From Petunia secreta (taxonomy: Eukaryota > Streptophyta > Magnoliopsida > Solanales > Solanaceae), in the NCBI GenBank assembly GCA_029990175.1, contig JARKIP010000010.1:40046001-40110000 (forward strand): DNA of 64,000 nucleotides, given 5' to 3'. A program made the position numbers and the translations under genes. Of the stretch, positions 32,221 to 43,032 are shown in pieces. Within the stretch, counting starts at the first letter, position 1. Each line of letters opens with the position of its first letter. The notes below the pieces were generated by a model that had not been told where the DNA came from, did no database searches, and saw only the letters and a list, made by a program, of their open reading frames with translations.

Positions 32221-32660
32221 TTGGATAGGCCAAAAGGCATCACCAACCATTCATAGAGACCGCATTTGGTCTTGAATGCGGTTTTTCACTCGTCTCCGGA
32301 TTTCATTCGGATTTGGTGGTAACCGGACCTGAGGTCTATCTTCGAAAATCATGAAGAACCAGTTAACTCATCCAGCATGTCATCTGATCGAGGGATAGGA
32401 TGACGATACTTTACTGTAAATTTGTTGACTGCTCGGCAATCAACGCACATTCGCCATGTTCTATCTTTCTTCGGGACAAGGATAACAGGAACGGAGCAAG
32501 GACTCAAGCTCTCTCGAACAAGGCCCTTGTTCAGCAACTCATCAACCTGCCTTTGGAGCTCTTTGGTGTCTTCGGAATTATACCGGTATGCAGGTTTGTT
32601 GGTGAATTGAGACCACGGTACGAAGTCAATTTGGTACTCGATTCCTCTCAATGGAGGCAA
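32216..32660 (-). pseudogene. pol: Reverse gypsy RT, N-terminal half
   Basis: On the minus strand: PPLRGIEYQIDFVPWS, QVDELLNKGLVRESLSPC, PVILVPKKDRTWRMCVDCRAVN and RHPIPRSDDMLDEL, a classic gypsy RT start. A frameshift near 32350 precedes the segment corresponding to the IDLRSGYHQIR and YEWLVMPFG region, which reads up to the TSD of the solo LTR at 32220. Confidence 0.88.
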
Positions 32661-32826
32661 TCAACCTGGCATTTCTTCGGGAAACATGTCTCCGTAGTCC
32701 TGCAAAACACTTTGGACAGCACTAGGCAAAGGGTTATCGTTAGAAAAATCATCATTAGAGTTTAGAAAGATACCCTTGTGCACGAGGCAAATCATCATCT
32801 GATCGTTGTCGTTGCCTCGTAGATAC

Positions 32827-33324
32827 TCACCCTGTTGCATGATTGCACAGATGCTCCTTACTTTGGGCGGTGAGTTGTTGTCTTCGGCCGCAAATTTTTG
32901 TTCCCATTGGAAGCTTAGCTTTGGCTGCTTCTTTCAATTCTTTCATTCTTTTATAGTCCTCGCTGACTTGATTCGGAGATAAGGGTTTGAGCATGAAACT
33001 CTTCCCTTCGAGCTTAGCATTGTAAGTGTTGGATCTTCCATAGTGAACAACCGACCGATCATACTGCCATGGTCGACCCAATAGCATATGACAAGCTTGC
33101 ATCGGTACCACATCGAACATCATTTTATCTTGATATTCTCCAACTTTGAATTTGATCCACACTTGTTTGACAACCCTCAATGCTCCACACTCATTCAACC
33201 ATTGCAATTTGTAAGGATGGGGATGTTTCAAAGTAGGTAGTCCCAATTGTGAAACCAAGGTTTGGCTCACCATATTTGTACAACTTCCTGAATCAATGAT
33301 CATCGAACACACTTTCCCCCTCAC
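32827..33324 (-). pseudogene. pol: Reverse gypsy aspartic protease region
   Basis: On the minus strand it encodes VCSMIIDSGSCTNMVSQTL, with the active-site D-S-G intact, followed by LLGRPWQYDR, the second conserved protease region. It is flanked by stops, so the continuous Gag-Pol frame is lost. In the second genomic copy one substitution changes CTNMVS to CTNVVS. Confidence 0.85.
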
Positions 33325-33396
33325 TCGACATCGGGCATGGAAAAGGTTTTCTCTTTAGTTGTCTTCTTCTTCAAGAGACATGCAGCTCAAATTCCT

Positions 33397-34747
33397 TCAA
33401 ACTAATAGAAACATTTTCAGATGATCAGCTTCGGCAGCTTCACGACCATCATCATCTTCAGCTCGGTCAATCTCCTCGAAATTTTCCTCTTCGGTGTCTC
33501 TCGCTTGCTCACAAACATCTCCATTGTCGAGCACAAGCATAACTTTGCGAGTTGGACACTCTTTTGCCATGTGACCATAACCTTTGCATTTATGACACTG
33601 AATATTTGAAGCACTAGGAGAGTTAAATTGAACTTTACCTCCCACTTCTCTTTATTGGTTACCGGTCACACCCCTCTCGAAGGGTTTCTTTGAATCTCGA
33701 GCAGTGTTAGCACTTGTTGGGTTCAGACTCTTCTATTCTTTACCTCGGTTCAAAGGAGTTGAAGTAGTGACTCCTCGGTACCGGTTTGCTTTATCATCCT
33801 TAACCTATTTCTCAGATTCGATAGCAGCATGAAACACATCTTCCAACGAGTGATACACATGCATTCTCAATGGGATTGACACATCCCGAGCCTAGCCATT
33901 TTTGAACCAAATGGTGGCTTGCTCGTCATCTTCTTCCAAATCAACATTCAATCGAATTCTCATGAACTCATCATGATACTCTTGAACCGACTTGGACTCT
34001 TGTTTCAACTCATAGAGCTTTTAAAGTTGAGTTTGCCGATATTTGTCATTCAAATACTTAGTGTCCATTGCTCTCTTCAACTGTGCCCAAGTAGTGACTT
34101 CGGGATAGACATTCCTTCGTCTCAGTCTCTTGTCAGCCTCCCACCACGTCGATGCATACGCTTCGAACGAAGCAATAACATATGCAGCTTTTCTCTCTTC
34201 GTTAATCTCATTGGTTTCGAAGATTCGTTCCATTTTAAGCTTCCACTCAAGATACTCGTCTGGATCACTAGTTCTTCTGAAGGGTGGAATAGTGATCTTG
34301 ACACTGTTCAAGTTTGAATCTCGAGCACCGCGAATGTGTTCGGGATACTCATCATACTAATCATCAGCCTCACGCTTAATATTTAGATCAACATTTGCGC
34401 CTCGGCCACGACCTCGAAAATTTCCACGACCTCCTTCATCGAACCCTTCGTCAACGTCCACAACTTGTCTTCGGGGATTGCCCAAGTGTTGTGTAGCTTG
34501 GGGATTGCCCATAGCTTCATTTCGACGAATAAGCTCAGCAAATAGCTCAGGTTTCATCGGAGTGGAATTGCTAGTTTCAGCGCCGGACCCAGGTAAGGCC
34601 ACGGACACACTCCCTCGCTCGAGTTGAGCTACTCAAGCACTCACTCCTCTTATTTTCTGCACCGACGCCTTGTATCGCAGCCATGAGATTGGCTATCGAC
34701 ACCTCGGGCGCCTCAATGCCCTTTCCTTCACCTCCACTCCCAGCCAT
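33397..34747 (-). pseudogene. gag: Reverse gypsy gag with zinc knuckle
   Basis: Starts at the minus-strand ATG 34747 (MAGSGGEGKGIEAPEVSIANL). Pieces in several frames follow: the FAELIRRNEAMGNPQATQHL and glycine/arginine-rich part (34608-34357), the core VKITIPPFRRTSDPDEYLEWK...SFEAYASTWWEADKR (34311-34021), a degenerate part, and the zinc knuckle CHKCKGYGHMAKEC (33645-33397). The host gag has all of the same segments. Confidence 0.85.
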
Positions 34748-35945
34748 GGTACCTGCACAAATCAAAGACCAAATAAAATGTTAAGGTTAGAAATCACCTC
34801 ACACACTCCCTCACCTTTGATAGGTGGCACTCGGGTCCGCTCAATTTATGGGTTCGGTTTTGGTCACTCAAGAACTTGTAGCCAATGGCTTCCTCGGTTG
34901 ATCAACTTCTATCAGTTCCTTCGTATTTGACAAGTTATACTGTCTCCTTCGGGATGAGTGAATTGATATGACTCGATGGAACGGACGCTTTTTACTCTGC
35001 GATTGGGAAGTCAAAGAATTGTCTATGAAAGTTGGACTTCGGTCACCCCATGCATGAGTTCCTATAAGCTCAAATGAGTTAGTACGACCTCCAGTAGGAA
35101 GAATTACTCCAGAGATCCACTAACTAGATTTATCGAACACAAGAAAAGTGAAAACCTAGGAGAATCTACCCTTCGATTCCTCTTCGGAATCCCTTTCGAA
35201 CACACCAACTCTTGTTCGTACAAGAGTGGTCCCTCCTTGGTACGGATAGGGTTTTACCTAATCCAATTCCCTTTTCTAGCCGACAAAATTTTCATCAGGG
35301 GTTTTGATCTTTACACTTTACCCCTTTCTTCTTCAATGGAACAGTGACGTTTTTACTCCGGCGTATGGACAAACTTACTTCGTTCACTGACCAAGAATTT
35401 TAACAGACTTTGGGTTGCTCTTTCAACTCCGGTATCAACATCATTGGAGGAAATCAGTTCAAAATTCCTTTGAGCTAAGAACAAGCTTAACGTCGTTCGT
35501 ACACTGTTACAATGTAACAAGTTTCCGGCGTACGGACAAGGCTCAAATCACAAAACTTTGAATTTTTAAGCACAAAACACAACCCAAAACAATCAAGAAC
35601 CACCAGTCTTCATCGGTAACATCCAAAACATGCTGGGGTTCGATATCAGTCACCACCACGTCCAAATCAGTCCAAAAATTCACTATGAAACCCTAGTCGA
35701 CAATCGTGTAAGACAGGTGCTCGCTGGAATCAGGAAACAATGGTGAACAAGAATCAATGGTTGTTTGATTCAAACAACCAACAAATCAACAAAAAATTTT
35801 GAATTTTTCTTTTCCACTTTTTTTTTTTTGGTAAAACAACAGCACAGCAACAACAATCAACAACAAGGAAGAAAGCTGAAACTAGAGACACAAAGCATGA
35901 GATAAACGAACAGGATTTGAGGTTGTAGAAACAAGCTCAAACCTT
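34748..35945 (-). other. 5' untranslated leader of the reverse gypsy
   Basis: About 1.2 kb between primer site and gag start. It has no conserved ORF. The homopolymer near 35818-35830 differs in length between the two genomic copies. It shares an 18-bp word with the leader remnant before the host gag. Confidence 0.75.
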
Positions 35946-35957
35946 GCTCTGATACCA
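35946..35957 (-). promoter_or_regulatory. Primer binding site (initiator tRNA-Met) of the reverse gypsy
   Basis: The minus strand reads TGGTATCAGAGC, 3 nt inside the 5' LTR. Standard iMet tRNA complement. Confidence 0.95.
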
Positions 35958-35960
35958 AGA

Positions 35961-36786
35961 TGGTGCAAGCAAAACCGAAGCTAAGCTTAACACGAAGAAA
36001 CGCGAAAAATAACAAGAACAAAGATAGAAGCAAGACAAATATTGCTTCGATTCTAAAGAACAGTGAGGAACTCGTCTCGGGTTCGATTGAATTGGAGGCC
36101 AAGAATCACCTATAGTAAACAACAATCCTCAAGAAAGACATCGCTTCTTGAAAATTGAATGACCAAGAAGAAAATGTTCAAACGACTCACACCGATTGAC
36201 ACAAGTTCTTTAAAATCCCATGGCGGGGTTCGGCTCCATCGGAGACTCACAATAACAACTGCTATATCAAATATTCATCAAAAACTATCTACTTACAATG
36301 AAATATAAAGGAGTATATATAGACTACGCTAGGGATAAGATAGTAAATGGTCACAGGTGACCAATAAAAGCAAGTCACGCAGGGCTGAAGTAATGAGTGT
36401 TCGGCAACCTTGACTTCGGTGCTCGGTTGCTTGCTCGAACACATTTAGTGGGTGTTCGTCATCCTTGACTTGGTTGCTTGCTCGAACACATTTATCATCG
36501 GGCGCCACTTGACTTCGAACACAATTTGTTGTGTTCGGCTCATGTGCTGCTCAGCGCCAAGGGTTGGTGTTCGGTCACTTCGTCCTCGGGTTCAAATTTG
36601 TAGATGTAGCCTTCGGCTCTAGCACTTTTCCATTCTTCCTCCGAACACATATTTCCTCCCGACCAAGCCAACTGAATGTGCATATCATGTAGCAATTTGG
36701 CTTGGCTTCGTATCATTAGCCTCGGTGGATCATTCATTGACTTTGGTGGATTGTCGAGCACTTGATCAGCACTTCGGGCTGCATCA
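35961..36786 (-). repeat. 5' LTR of the reverse gypsy
   Basis: Partner of 26870-27700, about 4% diverged by eye. Its repeated TTCGGCAGCC/TTGACTTCGG and GTTGCTTGCTCGAACAC words form a short tandem repeat near 36395-36500. Confidence 0.93.
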
Positions 36787-38334
36787 ATATATCAATGCTT
36801 CCTTTGAGTCCTATGCTTCTACTTGGTGGGAGGCCGAAAAGAGATCTAGATTAAGGCATAATCAGCCCGTACGCATTACTTGGGGAGAGTTGAAACAAGT
36901 AATGACCCAAAAGTATGTCAATACAAAGCATAAGCAAGTGCAACTCCGGAGATTATATAACGCTAAACAAGGGCTGAAATCTGTTGAAGAATACCATGAT
37001 GAGTTTGAGAAAAAGACGAGGCTATCATACGGTTCAAGGATGGCTTGAACCGTGACATCTCCAATCAATTGAGGCTGCATAATTTCTTGACACTTTATGA
37101 TGCACTCCTAGCTGCCATTGAAGACGAGAAAATACTTAGAGAAGACAAGGCAACCAACTATAGAGGAAGCTCTACTTCTGCTCCTGTGAGCCGAAACAAG
37201 GAGTGGAGAACGCTAAGCACTGGTGGAACAAGTGTGAGCCATGAGGTGAAGAAACCAGCAGAGAAAGTGACGCCTAAAGGTGATCTTAAGGGGTCGGGAG
37301 GTACTTCTAAAACTCAGCTTAATTCTCCTAGTGCATCTTCTTTTCAATGTCATAAATGTAAAGGCCATGGACACTTTGCCAAGGATTGTCCTACGCGAAA
37401 AATCATGCTTATACTTGACGATGGTACAGTCCGTGAGATGGAGAGTGATGAGGAGGACGAGGAAGATGAGAGGGCTGATTTGGTTGAGTGTGAGGAAGAG
37501 GTAGCGGAGGATGAAGGCGTGAACATATTCCTAGTGGTGCATAGAAACTTGAGTGCTATGAGTGTAGAGGAAGAGGGAGATGTGCAGCGTGAGAATTTAT
37601 TTCATGCTTGGTGTAAGGTGAAGGGGAAGGTGTGCTATATGATAATTGATTTGGGTAGTTGCACTAATTTAGTAAGTCAGACGTTGGTGACCCAACTAAA
37701 GCTGCCCACATTAAAACATCCTCATCCCTATAGATTGCAGTGGTTGAGTGAGTGTGGCGAGTTTAAGGTGGTGAATCAAGCGCTTATCAAGTTTAAGGTG
37801 GGAGTTTATCAAGATGAGCTCATGTGTGATATGGTGCCTATACGGGCTTGCCATTTGTTGTTGGGCAGGCCTTGGCAATTTGATAGGGGTGTCGTTTATG
37901 ATGGCAAGGCCAACACTTATGCAACTAAGCTAGAGGGTAAGAGTTATATACTCAAGCCCTTGACACCCAAAGAAGTTAGTGATGATTACAAGCGCATGCA
38001 AGAGCTGAAAGAGGCAGCTAAAGCTAAGTCTCATATGGGGACTAAACCTGAGGCTGTAGATAATTCCATTACACCAGCCCTGCCAGGTAATGTTTGTGTC
38101 ATGTTCCAACCAGGTGAGAATTTACGAGGTAATGATAGTTCTAAGCTGTTAATTTGCCTTGTACATAAGGGTGTTTATTTGAGTTCTAATGATTATGATT
38201 CTACTAATGTTCACCCCTTACCTAGTGTTGTTGATGATGTGTTACAGGAATATATGGATATATTTCTCGAGAAGATACCGAGTGGGCTGCCTCTATTGAG
38301 GGGGATAGAACACCAAATTGACTTCATCCCATAG
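36787..38334 (+). pseudogene. gag-pol: Host gypsy gag C-terminal part and protease
   Basis: Gag resumes at 36787 (SFESYASTWWEAEKRS). A frameshift and small deletion at about 37030-37045 are followed by a long frame from 37045: GLNRDISNQLRLHNF, the zinc knuckle CHKCKGHGHFAKDC (37350-37391), an acidic linker, then the protease IIDLGSCTNLVSQTL and LLGRPWQFDRG. The active-site triplet is D-L-G rather than D-S-G or D-T-G, a one-base change (TCG to TTG type) that should abolish activity. The frame ends at TAG 38332-38334 near the RT start. Confidence 0.88.
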
Positions 38335-38929
38335 TCAAAAATTCCTACCAAACCATCCTACCAGAGCAACTCGAAGGACACCAACGTCAAGTGGATGAGC
38401 TGCTAACCTAGGGCTGGTTTGTGAGAGTTTAAGCCCGTGTCCCGTGCCAGTGATCCTTGTTCTAAAGAAGGACGATACATGAAGGATGTGTGTTGATTGC
38501 CGGGCAGTCAACAAAATAACGGTAAAGTATCTTCATCCCATCCCTAGATTAGATGACATGCTAGATGAGTTTAGTGGTTCGAATGTGTTCTCAAAAATTG
38601 ATCTTAGGTCCGGCTACCACCAAATCCGTATGAAACCAGGTGATGAGTTGAAAACTGCATTCAAGATCAAGTTTGTTCTATATGAATGGTTGGTGATGCC
38701 TTTTGATATCTCCAATGCACCTAGTACGTTTATGAGGCAAATGAACCATGTACTTAAGCCGTTTATTAGCAAGTTTGTGGTTGTCTACTTTGATGATATT
38801 TTGATTTATAGCAAGAGTGTGGATGACCATGTTAATCACTTAAGGCAAGTACTTGATGTGTTGAGGGCTGAAAAGCTCTATGCTAATTATAAGAACTGTG
38901 CTTTTGTGTGGAGAGAGTTGTTTTTCTAG
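38335..38929 (+). pseudogene. pol: Host gypsy reverse transcriptase
   Basis: 38335-38485 is a degenerate RT start with several stops. 38486-38929 reads MCVDCRAVNKITVKY, FSKIDLRSGYHQIRM, YEWLVMPFDISNAP and the catalytic VYFDDILIYSK, then shifts frame near 38910. Ty3/gypsy type. Confidence 0.9.
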
Positions 38930-39687
38930 AGTTTGTAGTTAGTACTAATGGTGTCAAGGTAGATGAGTCTAAGGTTGAGGCTATTAGAGATTGGCCTACT
39001 CCTACTACTGTTTCGCATGTTAGGAGTTTCCATGGTCTAGCTAGTTCCTATAGACGATTTGTGAGGGATTTTAGCACCATAGTAGCACCACTCACTGAGT
39101 TGGTGGAGAAAGATCAAGCCTTTTTTTGGGAAGAGCCTCAAGAGAAGGCTTTCCAAGGGTTGAAACATAGGCTCACTTCTGCCTTGTTATTACAATTACC
39201 TAATTTTAGCAAGACGTTTGAAATTGAGTGTGACACCTTGGGTGTTGGGATTGGAGGTGTTCTTATGCAAGATGGGAAACCTATTGCCTATTTTAGTGAG
39301 AAGTTGAAGGGGGGTGCCTTGAATTACTCTACGTATGACAAGGAGTTGTATGCCCTCGTGAGAGCTCTAGCTCATTGGTAGCACTATTTATGGCCTAGGG
39401 AGTTTGTCATTAGGAGTGATCATGAGTCGCTCAAACATCTTAGAGGCCAAGAGAAGCTGAATAAGATGCATGGGGTTGAGTTCATTGAGAGTTTCCCTTA
39501 CGTAATTCATTACAAAAAGGGAAAGGAGAATGTAGTTGGTGACGTACTTTCTAGGAAGTTTGCCTTAGCTACCACTTTAGCATCTAAGTTGATGGGTTTT
39601 GAGAGTATTAAGTCTATGTACATGCATGACCCTAAGTTTAAGAGTGTATATGATTCCATAGCTAATGGGCAGCGAGTAGAGAAGTAA
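38908..39687 (+). pseudogene. pol: Host gypsy RNase H
   Basis: FLEFVVSTNGVKVDESK, then IECDTLGVGIGGVLM, YFSEKLKGGALNYSTYDKEL and RALAHW, broken by TAG at 39379-39381 (a CAG-to-TAG type change before HYLWPREFV). It continues in the same sense with SDHESLKHLRGQEKL, small losses, and FIESFPYVIHYKKGKENVV. It ends at TAA 39685-39687. Confidence 0.88.
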
Positions 39688-41063
39688 CAATGGAATGATG
39701 GGTACCTTTTTAAGAATGGGAGAGTGTGTATACCTGAGTCTTCATGGTGTGAGGAGTTGGTGCGTGAGGCACATTGTGGGGGTCACTTTGGGGTAGATAA
39801 GACCTTGGCTATACTAGGTGAGCAGTTTCATTGGCCTAAGAAGAGGCGTGATATTGAGCGTGTTCGTAGTGCTTGTTTAGACTGCAAACGGGCTAAGTCT
39901 AGGTCTAGTAACCATGGTTTGAACACTCCTTTACCCCCTCCCTACTAGTCCTTGTGTAGACATCTCTATGAATTTTGTGATGGGGCTACCTCGTTCTAGG
40001 GGTGGTCATGATAGCATATATGTGGTTGTTGATAGGTTCTCTAAGATGGCTCATTTTATCCCTTGTAAAAAATGTGATAATGCACAACATTTGGCTTCTC
40101 TGTTTATTGCTAGTGTGTTAAAATTGCATATATGGTGTGCCTCGTACATGTTAGTGATAAGGATTCTAAGTTTTGAGTCACTTCTGGAAGTGTTTGTGGG
40201 GTGCTCTTCACACCAAATTATTGTTTTCTACATCTCATCACCCTCAGATAATCGGTCAGATTGAGGTGGTTAACCGAACCTTGGAAGCTCTTCTTAGAGT
40301 TATGACCAAAGGTAAGACGGGGACGTGGGCTGATAGGTTGCCCATTATGGAGTTTGCATATAATAGAAATATGCAGATGATGACTAGCATGACTCCATTT
40401 GAATGTGTTTATGGCTTTAACCCTTTGATCCCACTTGATCTTATTCCTTTGTCTAGAGATGCAGCTATTAGTGTTCAAGGTGAAAGTCGGCCAGTGGCGT
40501 TGCTTGAGCCACATGTGAAGGTAAGGAAGAACTTGGAGGAAGCCTATGAGAAGGTGGCGTTCAAAAAGAATAAGGGGCGGAAAAAGCTGGATTTGAAGAA
40601 AGGTGATTGGGTTTGGGTGTATTTTCGAAAGGAGAGGTTCCCGAACCAAAGGAAGGGGAAGCTAGCCCCGAGGGGAGATGGCCCATTCCAAGCGCTTCAA
40701 AAGATTAACAATAACACCTATGTTATAGACCTTTCTGGTGAGTATAATGTTTCTAACACTTTCAATGTTTTTGACGTAACTCCTTGTGTTGCAGGTAATG
40801 CTTCTTTGAGAGATGATGATGGCTTGAATTCGAGGATGAAATCTTCTCAAGAAGGGGAGAATGATGCAGTCCATCCTGATCAAGCTAAGTTCGTGCCTTC
40901 GAGACCATTTATGAGAAGTCAAGCTAAAGAGCTTCATGATGTTCATATGATGGTGTTGAATAGCTATGATTGTGCAAGCATGGAGGAAGCGGACAACATG
41001 TTAGAGGCGACAAGAAGCACTTTGGTTAGCAGTGGAAAAGGAGGGGCGATTGATGCATATTGA
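39688..41063 (+). pseudogene. pol: Host gypsy integrase, reading through the polypurine tract into the LTR
   Basis: 39724-39948: zinc domain (EAHCGGHFG, CLDCKRAKS). 39968-40264: catalytic core start (MNFVMGLPRSRGGHDSIYVVVD). From 40173: core end with EVVNRTLEALLRVM, WADRLPIMEFAYN and PFECVYGFNPL, then KKGDWVWVYFRKERFP and GDGPFQALQKINNNTYVIDL. The frame stays open through the polypurine tract (40849-40861) and about 67 codons into the 3' LTR, with an MRSQAKELHDVH motif. Integrase coding that extends into the LTR is a known trait of CRM-type chromoviruses, so the lineage may be CRM-like. The gene has several frame changes. Confidence 0.85.
40849..40861 (+). promoter_or_regulatory. Polypurine tract of the host gypsy
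   Basis: AAGAAGGGGAGAA followed by TGATGCAGTCC, the same arrangement as in the reverse gypsy (AAGAAGGGGAGTA, TGATGCAGCCC). Confidence 0.85.
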
Positions 41064-42240
41064 GGCCGAGACTTAGAGAAGTCAACAAACTACTCAACGA
41101 GCTCATTCTTGGGCGTTGGAGATCTTAGTATTTCGGGTATATTTTAAGTGCTCTCAACGAGGTCCTACTTGTTATTTTACATAGACAATCATAGTTAGAT
41201 GAATGGAAATTTATTGGCCCTGCGTTGTCATTTAAAATATAGCCAGCCTGTGGCTTTTACGTTAATATTATAGGCAGATTATCTACATCTATATAAGCAT
41301 GTCTTAGTCTTTTATTTCATTCAACATCTTTGATAATAGAACGCAACTTTATGCTCTCAAAAACAAAACCTTGTGAACTTGTCCAATTTGGTGAAATCAA
41401 AAATGCACTCATTCCTCCATTGATCAATCAGTCTGCAAGGCGCAGGTTTGTCTTGAGGATATTATGTATAACTTAGGTGTTCTTTGACTTCTAACAAAGC
41501 GGTGAGTAGACTAGTTCCTACTAAATCTTTTGTTGTAGTTCGAACCACGTCTAGTTTTCTATCATGTTCTTCGTATTTAATCTTACGTCATTGTATCTCA
41601 ACTACCAACTACCTCATATCTAGTTGTCTCTCAACTACCAACCATCTCGTATCTCGATGTATCTCAACTACCAACCACCTCGTATCTCTCAGTATCTCAA
41701 CTACCAGGCACCTCGTATCTCGTTGTATCTTCTCGTATCTCGTTGTATCTCTATTGTTTTGCATTATATATAACTATTTCTAGACTGTATCAAGCTGTTT
41801 CTAGATTGTTTCTGCATTGTTTCGTCCTGTTTGTGCGTTGCTTCTCACTGTTTCTATACTATTTCACCTTATTTGCGTTGTTTCACAATTTTTTTACATT
41901 TTATTTCGTACTTTTCACTAGTTGTTTCAGACTCTTTTAGCGTTGTATCTCGTTGTATCTGCACTATTTTTGCTTCGTATCTAACTGTATCTCGCTGTAT
42001 CTTTGTTGTTTTAAACTGTTTCAGTGTCGTTTCTAACTATTTCTAGGTTTTTGCACTGTTCTACATTGTATCTAACTGTTTCTAGACTGTTTCTGCTTTG
42101 TATCTAGATGTTTCTATACTGTTTCAGCATTATTTCATCATGTTTCTGCATTGTATCTTGTTGTTTCTAGACTGTTTCATTATTGTTTCATTCTATTTGT
42201 GTGTTGTCTCTATTATTTCTGAACTATTATACCATTGGCA
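40862..42240 (+). repeat. 3' LTR of the host gypsy; right end uncertain
   Basis: The left end is fixed by the polypurine tract and TGATGCAG. Similarity to the reverse gypsy LTR is visible around 41446-41490 (GTTTGTCTTGAGGAT...TAGGTGTTCTTTGAC). The minisatellite at 41590-42200 is either part of the LTR or a neighbour. Without a 5' LTR in the window the right end cannot be set; 42240 is a working limit. Confidence 0.55.
41590..42230. repeat. Degenerate minisatellite of TGTATCTCGTTG / TGTTTCTAGACTG units
   Basis: About 640 bp made of roughly 10-22-bp units built on TRTTTCTAGACTGTTTCTGCAT and CGTATCTCGTTGTATCTC. The first quarter is CTCAACTACCAACCACCTCGTATCTC-like and grades into the TTTC-rich part. 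Open frames here are repeat artefacts (S/C/F-rich peptides). Confidence 0.85.
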
Positions 42241-42959
42241 GTTAAGGGGTCACAGATCAAAACCATATAAGAAAATAGTGGCGGGTAACATCCTAGAAAC
42301 AGGGGCGATACACATCACCAGAAACTTGAAAGTTGAAACAGGGGCGATACACATCTCTGTTTGTCTCCTCTGTTTTTCCTTTTTTTGTTACATCTCGCTA
42401 TAGGGAAGAGCCTTTAGCCACCTCCGCTTTAGGCTTGAAACTTGAAGCAATGGTGGCTAAGGGTCATGTCCCACAGCGAGGGAACAAATTAGATCAAAAG
42501 ACGGCAGAGAAACCCTTAATCTAACCAAGCCGTCGGTCAGAATCCGGAAAAAGACGATCTTTTTTGTGAAAACAGAGCAGACGATATGGATGAGGAGGGA
42601 AAGAGGAGTCCATTCATGTAAGATTTTGCCGGATAAAGTCACGTAGTCGCCGGGGTCCAACTTTCAAAACTCGATCTACTCCAAGCCATTGAGAATTTGG
42701 GAAAATAAACCCCATATATGGACAGATGAGGTCTCTGCGGTCCGGTTGATGTAAAATTTGTGGCTCGTCGGCGGCGGCCGACCGCTTGAGCAATGGTGGT
42801 TCAATGATGGGGCAATTTCCTATCGGAGGGAACAAAATTGGTTCTGTTAAAATCTGTTTTTGTATAGTTGTGAAATATGCGAGGAAAAATATTGCTATGT
42901 GGTGTAATTTGTGTAATGTTTCTAATTTTTTTTTTTTTTTTGTAATTTAGGGGTGTAGG

Positions 42960-42960
<1 letters not shown>
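42241..42960. other. Unassigned sequence with a GC-rich patch
   Basis: GAAACAGGGGCGATACACATC occurs twice (about 42296-42316 and 42335-42355). 42600-42830 is GC-richer (GTCGGCGGCGGCCGACCGC, itself palindromic) and has a minus-strand open frame with no domain I recognise. A poly-T run follows at 42929-42940. I cannot name an element or gene. Confidence 0.4.
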
Positions 42961-42961
<1 letters not shown>

Positions 42962-43011
<50 letters not shown>

Positions 43012-43032
43012 ACACACACACACAAAAAAAAC
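42962..43032. repeat. (GT)n(AT)n(AC)n compound microsatellite, hairpin-forming
   Basis: TTTTTGTGTG... runs into TATATATA and then AACACACACAC...AAAAAA, so the left and right arms are complementary. In the second copy (about 61299-61366) the GT run is shorter and the TA run longer, showing independent slippage. Confidence 0.95.

Larger units (their letters stand above)
26865..36791 (-). mobile_element. Reverse-oriented Ty3/gypsy element (26870-36786) in the host gag
   Basis: LTRs of 831 bp (26870-27700) and 826 bp (35961-36786) enclose a minus-strand internal region: primer site 35946-35957, gag start 34747, gag, zinc knuckle, protease, RT, RNase H, integrase, polypurine tract 27701-27714. 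The 5-bp flanks are ATATG and ATATA, a TSD with one mismatch. LTRs differ at about 4% in the first 280 bp compared by eye. All ORFs are broken by stops and frameshifts. Domain content, leader and the iMet primer site show it is a relative of the host element, that is, a self-family nested insertion. A solo LTR splits RT. Confidence 0.93.

Noticed and set aside
28000..41063. Integrated plant pararetrovirus (caulimovirid-type) sequence
   Set aside because: RT is accompanied by integrase, LTRs and TSDs, and no movement-protein or coat-type pararetrovirus ORF is seen. All RT genes are gypsy or copia.
41484..42046. Serine/cysteine/phenylalanine-rich ORFs at 41484-42046 and 59820-60382
   Set aside because: Artefacts of the TTTC/TATC minisatellite.
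42457..42835. Minus-strand ORFs in the GC-rich patch as a host gene exon
   Set aside because: No recognisable protein and no splice context. Left as unassigned.
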